The notes beneath the pieces were generated by a model, which ran no database searches, was not told the origin of the DNA, and saw only the letters and a list, made by a program, of their open reading frames with translations. A stretch of 64,000 bases of DNA, from positions 1-64,000 of the forward strand of contig NZ_FNDR01000005.1 in assembly GCF_900099805.1 (NCBI RefSeq), written 5' to 3'. Each line of letters opens with the position of its first letter. Within the stretch, counting starts at the first letter, position 1. Position numbers and translations under genes: made by a program. The stretch is from Variovorax sp. OV700 (GTDB lineage Bacteria > Pseudomonadota > Gammaproteobacteria > Burkholderiales > Burkholderiaceae_C). Positions 57,053 to 64,000 of this stretch are shown here, one piece after another.

Positions 57053-58285
57053 TCAAAGCCGCTCAGACATCCCGTTGAGATAGGCGCGCACGGCTGCGCT
57101 GGTGCTGAGGCCAATGGCGCGGTCGAAAGCCTGGCGCGCCGCGGCACGCGCACCGCCGGCCGCCAGCAGGTGGGCGCGCGCTGCCCAGAAGGGCTGATAG
57201 CTCGCGACCTCGTCCGCTGGAATGGCATCGAGCGCCTGCAGGCCAATGTCCGGGCCGCGTGCATTCGCCAAGGCGCAGGCGAGGCTGACCTGCGCGCCGA
57301 CGCTGGGCCGAAGGGCCAGCAGGCCCTCATACAGCGCCACCAGCGCTTCGGGTGGCACCGGTGCTCCCACGCGCCGCTCGCAGTGCGCCGACTGGATGGC
57401 GGCTTCCAGCTGGTACGCGCCGATGCGCTGCATGCCTGAGGCGCGCCGCAGGCATTCCTCGGCTTGCGCGAGCAGTGCGGGATCCCAGCGTGCCATGTCC
57501 TGCCGGTCGAGCGGCACATAGGCGCCGGCCTCGCTGCGGCGGGACGCCGCGCGGCTCTCGCAAAACAGCATCAGCGCCAGGAGCCCCAGCGGCTCGGGTT
57601 CGTTCGGCATCAGGCTGCAAAGAATGCGGCCGAGGTCGATGGCTTCGGCCGTGAGGTTGCGGGGCAAGGCATCCGCGCCGTCGACGTCGTCCCAGCCGGT
57701 GCCGTAGGCAGCATAGATGCCGTCCTGAACATCCTGCAGCCGTTGCGACAGGTCGCGAGCCTGCGGGTATTCGAAGGGAATGCCCGCGGCCCGAATGCGC
57801 GCCTTCGCCCGCACGAGGCGCTGGCCGAGCGTGGAGGGCGAGGTCAGGAAGGCGCCCGCCATGCGGGCCACGTCGAGCCCGAGCACCGTCTGCAGCATCA
57901 GCGGCGCACGGGCGGCCGCGTCGATGGCGGGATGCGCGCACACGAAGAGCAGCCGCAAGCGCTCGTCGGGCACGGCCGCGCCGTCGGCGGCGCCCACGTC
58001 CACCTCGCCGGCCAGCAGCAGCAGGGTTTGCGTGGCCGCATCCTGCACGCGGGTGTGGCGCCAGGCGTCGAGCCTGCGGTGCCGCGCGACGCTGAGCAGC
58101 CAGGCGTCGGGCTGGTCGGGAATTCCGTCGGCGGGCCAGCGCTCGAGTGCGCGCGCGAACGCATCGGCAAGCGCATCTTCGGATGCCGCAATGTCGTGCG
58201 TGCGCGCCGAAAGGATCGCGAGGAGCCGCCCATACGACTCGCGCGCTGCCCGTTCGGCGGCCCGATGAGCCGCCGGATCGTTCAC
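57053..58285 (-). CDS. ECF-type RNA polymerase sigma factor with C-terminal extension (DUF6596)
   Basis: A 410-residue group IV sigma factor. Region 2 includes EDALADAFARALERWPADGIPDQPDAWLL split by usual spacing, and region 4 has MAGAFLTSPSTLGQRLVRAK. The C-terminal ~230 residues are a helical TPR-like domain found in the ECF42 group, where it serves as a regulator in place of an anti-sigma factor. The start is GTG 58285, whose bases overlap the YCII stop (GTGA), typical of this pair. Confidence 0.88.
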   Translation of the reverse strand: MNDPAAHRAAERAARESYGRLLAILSARTHDIAASEDALADAFARALERWPADGIPDQPDAWLLSVARHRRLDAWRHTRVQDAATQTLLLLAGEVDVGAADGAAVPDERLRLLFVCAHPAIDAAARAPLMLQTVLGLDVARMAGAFLTSPSTLGQRLVRAKARIRAAGIPFEYPQARDLSQRLQDVQDGIYAAYGTGWDDVDGADALPRNLTAEAIDLGRILCSLMPNEPEPLGLLALMLFCESRAASRRSEAGAYVPLDRQDMARWDPALLAQAEECLRRASGMQRIGAYQLEAAIQSAHCERRVGAPVPPEALVALYEGLLALRPSVGAQVSLACALANARGPDIGLQALDAIPADEVASYQPFWAARAHLLAAGGARAAARQAFDRAIGLSTSAAVRAYLNGMSERL

Positions 58286-58647
58286 GCGGCGGCTGTTGCG
58301 GTTGCAGTGAAGACGGGGCGCACCTCCACGCCGCCGCTGGTGGCGCACGGCGCCCGCGCGGCCCACTCGAGAGCCGCATCGAGGTCGGTCACGTCGATCA
58401 CAAAGTAGCCGCCGAGCTGCTCCTTGGTGTCGGCGAAGGGGCCGTCCTGCACTTGGCGCTTGTCGCCGCGCACGCGCAGCGTGGTGCCGGTCATGGGCGG
58501 GAACAGGCCGTGGCCGCCCAGCGAAATGCCTGACGCGCGCACGGCGTCGGCATAGGCCATCCAACTGGCCCGCAAGGCTTGCGAAGACGCATCGTTGCGC
58601 TGCTCGAACTCGGCTGCGGGTTGGTAAAACATCAACATGTACTGCAT
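58282..58647 (-). CDS. YCII/DGPF-domain protein
   Basis: A 121-residue small ferredoxin-like-fold protein. MQYMLMFYQPAAEFEQRND at the start and VQDGPFADTKEQLGGYFVID, with the DGPF motif, are hallmarks. These proteins are almost always encoded just before ECF42 sigma factors and probably act in the same response; the chemistry is not settled. GGAG precedes the ATG. Confidence 0.88.
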   Translation of the reverse strand: MQYMLMFYQPAAEFEQRNDASSQALRASWMAYADAVRASGISLGGHGLFPPMTGTTLRVRGDKRQVQDGPFADTKEQLGGYFVIDVTDLDAALEWAARAPCATSGGVEVRPVFTATATAAA

Positions 58648-58873
58648 GGTGTCTCTCCGTCATGGAAAAGGTGCTGAGCAGGATCGCTCACCCCAATGAC
58701 GGCCCGCAGCCTGTCATTTCGACACGAGGCGGTGTCGCGCGGGATTATTTTTTACGCGATCGTCGTTCGGCGCAACGGTTCGCGCCAAATAACGGAACGG
58801 CCGGTCATCCGCGAGTACCGGGTTTTTGCCCATCGGGCTTCAACGGATCGAAAGCCGCCGCTAAGCTCGGCCC

Positions 58874-59830
58874 ATGCAACTACCTACCTACGACGACGTC
58901 ATTGCCGCGGCTGCGCGGCTCGAAGGCCATGCCCACCGCACGCCCGTGCTGCGCTCGCAGACGGCCGACGAGCGCTGGGGCGCCAGGTTCTTCTTCAAGT
59001 GCGAGAACTTGCAGCGCATGGGCGCATTCAAGTTTCGTGGTGCGTTCAATGCGCTGTCGAAGTTCAGCGCTGCGCAGCGCAAGGGCGGCGTGATCGCGTT
59101 CTCCTCGGGCAACCACGCGCAGGCCATTGCGCTGTCGGCCCGGCTGCTCTCGATGCCGGCCGTCATCGTCATGCCCAAGGACGCGCCCGCCGCCAAGGTC
59201 GCGGCCACGAAGGGCTATGGCGCCGAAGTGGTGATGTACGACCGCTTCACCGAAGACCGCGAGGCGCTGACGAAGCGGCTTGCGCAAGAGCGCGGCATGA
59301 CGATGATTCCGCCCTACGACCATCCGGACGTGCTCGCGGGCCAGGGCACCGCGGTGAAGGAGCTGATCGAGGAGACCGGCCCGCTCGACCAATTGTTCGT
59401 GTGCCTGGGCGGCGGCGGGCTGCTGTCGGGTTCGGCGCTGTCGGCGCGCGCGCTGGCGCCGGATTGCAAGGTGTACGGCGCAGAGCCCGAAGCGGGCAAC
59501 GACGGCCAGCAGTCTTTCCGCGCCGGGAAGATCGTGCACATCGAAACGCCCAAGACCATTGCCGACGGCGCGCAGACGCAGCACCTGGGCGAGTACACCT
59601 TCGCGATCATCCGGCGCGACGTAGACGACATCTTCACCGTGACGGACACGCAGCTCGTCGAGGCGATGCGCTTCTTTGCCGAGCGCATGAAGATCGTGGT
59701 GGAGCCGACGGGTTGCCTCGCTTTCGCGGGGGCCATCGCGGCAGGCAAGGCCATTGCGGGCCAGCGCGTCGGCATCGTGGTGAGCGGCGGCAACGTCGAC
59801 CTCGCGCGCTACGCCGCGCTGCTCGCGTAG
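58874..59830 (+). CDS. Threonine dehydratase-family / threo-3-hydroxyaspartate ammonia-lyase-like enzyme
   Basis: A 318-residue fold-type II PLP enzyme. The Schiff-base lysine lies in GAFKFRGAFNAL, FSSGNHAQAIAL binds the substrate carboxylate and LGGGGLLSGSAL the cofactor phosphate. There is no ACT regulatory domain, so it is catabolic in type. It resembles serine racemase/hydroxyaspartate ammonia-lyases as closely as threonine deaminase. It lies alone on the plus strand among minus-strand genes and converges on the ATPase gene with one base between stops. Confidence 0.88.
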   Translation: MQLPTYDDVIAAAARLEGHAHRTPVLRSQTADERWGARFFFKCENLQRMGAFKFRGAFNALSKFSAAQRKGGVIAFSSGNHAQAIALSARLLSMPAVIVMPKDAPAAKVAATKGYGAEVVMYDRFTEDREALTKRLAQERGMTMIPPYDHPDVLAGQGTAVKELIEETGPLDQLFVCLGGGGLLSGSALSARALAPDCKVYGAEPEAGNDGQQSFRAGKIVHIETPKTIADGAQTQHLGEYTFAIIRRDVDDIFTVTDTQLVEAMRFFAERMKIVVEPTGCLAFAGAIAAGKAIAGQRVGIVVSGGNVDLARYAALLA

Positions 59831-59831
59831 C

Positions 59832-60482
59832 TCAGGCGCGAATTCCTTCGGCCGTGAGATGCAGCAGGCGGTCCGCACGGGCCGCCGCGCTCTCGGAGTG
59901 CGTCACCAGCACCAGCGAGGCGCCGTGCTCGCGCGTCTGGCCGATCAGGAGCTCCATCACCTTGGCGGCGGTGGCGGGATCGAGGTTACCGGTGGGCTCG
60001 TCGGCCAGCAGCAGGGCGGGGCGGTGCACCAGTGCACGCGCAATCGCCACGCGCTGCAGCTGTCCGCCCGAAAGCGTCTGCGGCAGGCGCGCACCCATGC
60101 CGGGCATGCCTACCGCTTCGAGCATGTGCGCGACACGGCCGTCGTCCTTCTGCCCGCCCAGCAGCATGAGCGGCAGCGATACGTTCTGCGCCACGTCGAG
60201 GTGCGGCAGCACATGAAAGGCCTGGAACACGAAGCCCACGTGGCGCCGCCGCCAGAGCGCGCAGGCTTCGCCGTCGAGCGCGCCGATGTCGGTGCCCTCG
60301 TGCGTGACGGTGCCCGCATCCCAGCTGTCGAGCCCGGCCATGCAGTTGAGCAGCGTCGACTTGCCCACACCCGATTCGCCGACGATGGCGACGAATTCGC
60401 CGGGCTCGACGGTCAGCGTCACGTTCTCGAAGACCGGGACATCGCCATAGTGCTTGGCGAGCTTGGAAATGCGCAGCGTCAT
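59832..60482 (-). CDS. LolD/MacB-type ABC ATPase
   Basis: A 216-residue ATPase. Walker [10 protein letters not shown], signature [15 protein letters not shown], Walker [18 protein letters not shown]-loop VTHSESAA. This class powers FtsX-type permeases that extract or move substrates at the outer face of the inner membrane. The ATG overlaps the miaA stop by four bases (ATGA), so it is coupled to miaA. The likely partner is the permease at 54404-57013. Confidence 0.9.
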   Translation of the reverse strand: MTLRISKLAKHYGDVPVFENVTLTVEPGEFVAIVGESGVGKSTLLNCMAGLDSWDAGTVTHEGTDIGALDGEACALWRRRHVGFVFQAFHVLPHLDVAQNVSLPLMLLGGQKDDGRVAHMLEAVGMPGMGARLPQTLSGGQLQRVAIARALVHRPALLLADEPTGNLDPATAAKVMELLIGQTREHGASLVLVTHSESAAARADRLLHLTAEGIRA

Positions 60483-61462
60483 GCGGCGGTTGCAATGCGT
60501 TGAACGGCGGTCTGCACGGCGTCGGGCGCATCGCAAGCGATGACGGTGCGAGCCGGCATGCTGCGCAGCCAGGTGATCTGCCGCTTGGCAAGCTGTCGCG
60601 TGGCCGCGATGCCGCGTTCGCGCAACTCGTTCATGGCCTTGGCGTCGGGCGTTGCGCTGCCAGACGTGTCGAGCATTTCCCACGCCTGGCGATAGCCCAC
60701 GCAGCGCATGGAGGGGAGCTCTGTCGAGAGGTCGCCGCGTGCGCGCAGTGCCCTGACCTCGTCGAGGAAGCCGGCTGCCAGCATGGCGTCGAAGCGATCG
60801 GCAATGCGCGCATGCAGCCAGGCGCGGTCGCCGGGTTCGAGCGAGAAGAGCATGCCCCCGGCCAGGCCTTTCGCAGCCTTGTTTTCCCCGGCATGAAAGC
60901 TCGACAGGGGCTGCCCGCTGCTCTCCCAGACTTCGAGCGCGCGCTGGATGCGCTGGCTGTCTTGCGGCGCAAGGCGTGCGGCCGTCACGGGGTCGACCTT
61001 GGCGAGCCGCGCATGCATGGCGGGCCAGCCCAGCGCGGCTGCTTCGGTGTCGATGCGGGCCCGCACCGCGGCGTCCGCGGCAGGCATGGCATCGATGCCG
61101 TCGAACAGGGCCTTGAAATAAAGCATGGTGCCGCCCACCAGCAGCGGCAAGGCACCGCGGGCGCGGATCTCGTCGATCAGCCGTGTCGCATCGACCACGA
61201 AAGCCGCGGCGCTGTAGCTCTCGGCGGGGTCGAGGATGTCGATCAGGTGGTGCGGTACGGCTGCCTGTTCGGCCAGGCTCGGCTTGGCGGTGCCGATGTC
61301 CATGCCGCGATAGACGAGCGCGGAATCGACGCTGACGATCTCGACCGGCCGTACGCGTGCCACCGCCAGCGCTACCGCGGTCTTGCCGGAGGCGGTCGGC
61401 CCCGCGAGCGCTATGTATTTCAGGTTTTCAGGATGGCCGGTGGCGGCAACAGAGGGCGGCAT
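60479..61462 (-). CDS. miaA: tRNA dimethylallyltransferase MiaA
   Basis: A 327-residue enzyme that adds a dimethylallyl group to A37 of tRNAs reading U-initial codons. P-loop [42 protein letters not shown] and [11 protein letters not shown] are all present. It lies downstream of mutL as in many bacteria, with a lipoprotein hydrolase gene between. Overlap with the ATPase start suggests one transcript. Confidence 0.96.
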   Translation of the reverse strand: MPPSVAATGHPENLKYIALAGPTASGKTAVALAVARVRPVEIVSVDSALVYRGMDIGTAKPSLAEQAAVPHHLIDILDPAESYSAAAFVVDATRLIDEIRARGALPLLVGGTMLYFKALFDGIDAMPAADAAVRARIDTEAAALGWPAMHARLAKVDPVTAARLAPQDSQRIQRALEVWESSGQPLSSFHAGENKAAKGLAGGMLFSLEPGDRAWLHARIADRFDAMLAAGFLDEVRALRARGDLSTELPSMRCVGYRQAWEMLDTSGSATPDAKAMNELRERGIAATRQLAKRQITWLRSMPARTVIACDAPDAVQTAVQRIATAA

Positions 61463-61504
61463 AAGCGCCCGAGGGTAACAACAAAAACGAAGCCGGGCCT
61501 TGCG

Positions 61505-62509
61505 TCAGATGGCCTGCGCGCTGGCGGCGGCCTTGGCGCGCGCTTCTTGCGGCAGAGCAGTCGAATCCGCGCCCTGGGTCGGCGGCAATACGGGCACCGG
61601 TTGCGCGGCGCGCGTCACGGGCATGGGCAAGCCATCCGTGTGCCGCACGGCCAGGGTGGCCTCGGGCTTCATGCGGAACAGCTGAGAGAGCGCGGAGCGG
61701 TACTGGGCCTCTCCGACCGAATTGGTGTTGTGGTGCGACCCGCCCTCGACCAGCACGAACAGCTTGGGGACCGTGGCCGCGTTGTAGAGCTTGCGGCCCA
61801 GCGTGGGGTTGATGAGGCTGTCGGCGGTGCCATGCACCACCAGCAGTGGCGCGCCGATGTCCTTGACCCGATTGATCGCCTCGAAGCGCTGCGTGATGAG
61901 GGCACCGAACGGCAGCCAGCCCCACTTGAAGCCGCTCACCACGTCGGCAATGGAGGTGAAGGTGCTTTCGACGATGGTGCCGCTCTCGTCGTTGACGTGC
62001 GCGGCCAGGTCGATGCCGATGGCGCCTCCGAGCGAGTGGCCGAAGATGTAACGGTGCTGACGGGGGTGGCGGGCGGCAAGCCAAGTCCAGGCGGCGCGGG
62101 CGTCTTCGCGTGCCGATTCTTCGGACGGCAGGCCCTTGGAGCTCTTGCCGAAGCCGCGGTAGTCGATGGCCAGCACCGAAAAGCCCAGATCGTGCATGCG
62201 CTGGATGCGCGGCGCCGAGCCGGCCACGTTGTAGCGGGCACCATGCAGGTAAAGCATCACGGGCCGGTCGGTAGTTTCGGGCTCGCCGCCGAGCCAGAGG
62301 CCATGAAGGCGTGCGGATTCTCCGGTAATGGACGACTGGAAGTCGATCCAGACGTCCTGCATGCCCTCGGTCATGGTGGCGGTGTTGCCCCAGCTGCGGT
62401 CGCTGGGTTGAAAGATCCACTCGCGTTGCTGCTCATCGAACGTGGAGCAACCGGCCGCCAGAAGGGCGCACAGCGAAAGAACGGAGGCAAGCAGGGACCA
62501 GCGTTTCAT
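61505..62509 (-). CDS. Alpha/beta hydrolase lipoprotein
   Basis: A 334-residue envelope hydrolase. The signal ends with LAAGC, a lipobox. The hydrolase core has MLYLHGARYN, GHSLGGAIGID (nucleophile Ser), VVHGTADSLINP (acid) and EGGSHHNT (His). It resembles the BEM46/ABHD13 group of unknown physiological substrate. The C-terminal ~45 residues are Pro/Ala/Thr-rich. It lies between mutL and miaA on the same strand, 42 bp before miaA. Confidence 0.87.
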   Translation of the reverse strand: MKRWSLLASVLSLCALLAAGCSTFDEQQREWIFQPSDRSWGNTATMTEGMQDVWIDFQSSITGESARLHGLWLGGEPETTDRPVMLYLHGARYNVAGSAPRIQRMHDLGFSVLAIDYRGFGKSSKGLPSEESAREDARAAWTWLAARHPRQHRYIFGHSLGGAIGIDLAAHVNDESGTIVESTFTSIADVVSGFKWGWLPFGALITQRFEAINRVKDIGAPLLVVHGTADSLINPTLGRKLYNAATVPKLFVLVEGGSHHNTNSVGEAQYRSALSQLFRMKPEATLAVRHTDGLPMPVTRAAQPVPVLPPTQGADSTALPQEARAKAAASAQAI

Positions 62510-62696
62510 GGGCTAGAGGGACAGCGAAGCCGGCAGAAAGTTCATGTACTTTCGACTGAAACGCGCCGACACTGCGCCTCAGCACCCCTCCCTCGCAGTG
62601 CTCATGCGGCACTTTGTTCTACACATGCAACGCCCGTGCCCGTTTCACGGATGACCGCCAAAAACCCCGGAAAAACCCTCAAAAGCACCCGATTGG

Positions 62697-64000
62697 TTAC
62701 CTGCCGCGCATAAAAAGCGCGTCCAGCTCGCGAATCGACAGCTGCCGCCAAGTGGGGCGGCCATGGTTGCACTGGTCCGAGCGCTCGGTTGCTTCCATTT
62801 GACGTAATAAAGCGTTCATTTCGTCGATGGTGAGCTTGCGATTGGCCCGCACGGCACCGTGGCAGGCCATAGTCGAAAGCAATTCGTTCCGTGCCCGCTG
62901 CACCACGCTGCTCGCTTCGTGCTGGGCCAGTTCGGCCAGCACGCTGCGCGCGAGCTCCACCGGATCGCCATCGGCCAGGGTGCCCGGGACCGCACGCACC
63001 GCAAGGGTGCGCGGCGAAAAGGGGGTGATTTCCAGCCCCAGCGTGGGCAGTACCGCGGCGCAGGCTTCGGCGGTGGCCACTTCTTGCGGCGTGGCCGCGA
63101 ACGTGGCCGGAATCAGCAGCGGCTGGCTGGTGATGGCGGCGCCGTCCAGCTGCATCTTGAGCCGCTCGTAGACGATGCGCTCGTGCGCGGCGTGCATGTC
63201 GACCACGATCAGGCCCTGGCTGTTCTCGGCCAGGATGTAAATGCCTTGCAGTTGCGCCAGCGCGCGGCCGAGCGGCCAGGCTTCGTCGTGGGTGGCAAGG
63301 GCTTCGGGTGCTGACGATTCACCCGGCAACCCGGCCGGGGCGCGCAACGCCATCGGCGATGCGCCGGCACTGGGCCAGCCCGAGGCAGCGGGCTCGGGTG
63401 AGTGGGACGCCTCGTCCGCCCGACGCGGCCACATGGCCTCGAAATCGCCGGCCCCGCGCTCCCTGGCCGTGAAGTTGATGGCGGGCTGCGCCCAGGTGAC
63501 GCCCGAAGCCGGCAGGTTCGGCTTGAAAAAGGGTTGCTGCACGCCCGCCGGCGCCACCGCATCGCCCGCGCGCGGCGCGGCAAGCGCGTTCTCGATGGCG
63601 TGGCGCACCGCCTGGTGCACCTCGCGCCCGTCGCGAAAGCGCACTTCGATCTTGGTCGGATGCACGTTCACGTCGACCCGCGACGGGTCGATTTCGAGGT
63701 AGAGCGCGTACACCGGCTGGCGTTGGCCATGCAGGACGTCTTCATAGGCGCTGCGCACCGCGTGCGAAAGCACCTTGTCGCGCACGAAACGGCCGTTGAC
63801 GTAGAAGAACTGCTGATCTCCGCGCGACCGGGCCGCGTCGGGAATGCCCGCACGGCCGACCACGCGAACCGGGCCGCCGACATGATCGACTGCCACGCTC
63901 TGCGCCACGAAGTCGTCGCTGAGCGCATCGGCGAGCCGCTGCTCGCGCTGGTCAGCGGCGCGCCACTGCTCCACCAGCTTGCCGTCGTGCCACACCGAGA
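62697..64000 (-). CDS. mutL: DNA mismatch repair protein MutL (N-terminus beyond window)
   Basis: The C-terminal ~434 residues of MutL; the ATPase start lies past the right edge. RDQ-like DQQFFYVNGRFVRDK and SRVDVNVHPTKIEVRFRD end the N-terminal domain. A ~120-residue Ala/Pro linker follows. The C-terminal domain has DMHAAHERIVYERLK, ACHGAVRAN and CNHGRPTW, corresponding to the DQHA(X)2E(X)4E, ACR and C-P/N-HGRP motifs of endonuclease-type MutL proteins. A latent nickase is therefore expected, as in MutH-lacking bacteria. The 187 bp between its stop and the hydrolase start hold no recognised element. Confidence 0.95.
   Translation of the reverse strand, partial: SVWHDGKLVEQWRAADQREQRLADALSDDFVAQSVAVDHVGGPVRVVGRAGIPDAARSRGDQQFFYVNGRFVRDKVLSHAVRSAYEDVLHGQRQPVYALYLEIDPSRVDVNVHPTKIEVRFRDGREVHQAVRHAIENALAAPRAGDAVAPAGVQQPFFKPNLPASGVTWAQPAINFTARERGAGDFEAMWPRRADEASHSPEPAASGWPSAGASPMALRAPAGLPGESSAPEALATHDEAWPLGRALAQLQGIYILAENSQGLIVVDMHAAHERIVYERLKMQLDGAAITSQPLLIPATFAATPQEVATAEACAAVLPTLGLEITPFSPRTLAVRAVPGTLADGDPVELARSVLAELAQHEASSVVQRARNELLSTMACHGAVRANRKLTIDEMNALLRQMEATERSDQCNHGRPTWRQLSIRELDALFMRGR

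Overview
The window is a gene-dense, GC-rich stretch of a betaproteobacterial chromosome. Protein sequences, gene order (rpsO-pnp-qor-tpiA-secG-tRNALeu-nuoA-N) and the style of the intergenic repeats point to the Comamonadaceae, most likely Variovorax; this assignment is from recognition, not from a search. No insertion sequence, prophage, CRISPR array or rRNA operon was seen.

Region 1 (1-9452) is an assimilatory nitrate/nitrite locus. It holds the 5' end of nirB, a PP2C-phosphatase/Ser-Thr-kinase fusion, a NarK-type transporter, a regulator joining an ANTAR RNA-binding domain to a PilJ-type sensor, an NrtABD-type nitrate ABC transporter and a NasR (NIT-ANTAR) regulator. The 343 bp between nasR and nrtA read as a complete control region. 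It has an NtrC-like site, a sigma-54 promoter, two hexaloop hairpins of the ANTAR antiterminator type, and an intrinsic terminator whose rising arm overlaps the second hairpin. The inference is that nrtA-nrtB-nrtD is switched on by nitrogen limitation and released from attenuation by nitrate or nitrite. narK also has a sigma-54-like promoter.

Region 2 (9529-19999) is mostly housekeeping: tsaD, an alpha/beta hydrolase, hsp20, an orphan amino-acid-type binding protein, a PLP aminotransferase, rpsO, pnp, a quinone oxidoreductase, tpiA, secG and tRNA-Leu(GAG). rpsO and pnp have structured leaders and clear terminators.

Region 3 (20005-36037) is the full fourteen-gene respiratory complex I operon nuoA-nuoN, followed by a DUF2818 membrane protein, a Nudix hydrolase and a DUF1178 protein. 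A dispersed repeat sits between nuoF and nuoG.

Region 4 (36059-44142) has an ABC exporter, divergent from a marR-outer membrane factor-emrA-emrB efflux operon whose near-consensus promoter contains an inverted-repeat operator, and an AGE-family sugar isomerase/epimerase.

Region 5 (44319-49132) is a branched-chain-amino-acid-type ABC operon (livG, livF, binding protein, livH, livM) that ends in a strong terminator.

Region 6 (49156-64000) holds a 5'-nucleotidase-type lipoprotein, a small secreted protein, an AttH/CrtC-like protein, a cysteine synthase-family enzyme, a roughly 580 bp imperfect palindrome, an FtsX-type permease, an ECF sigma factor with a YCII partner, a threonine dehydratase-family enzyme, a LolD-type ATPase, miaA, a lipoprotein hydrolase and most of mutL. 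The ATPase, permease and AttH-like protein look like an Att-type transport system whose genes have been separated.
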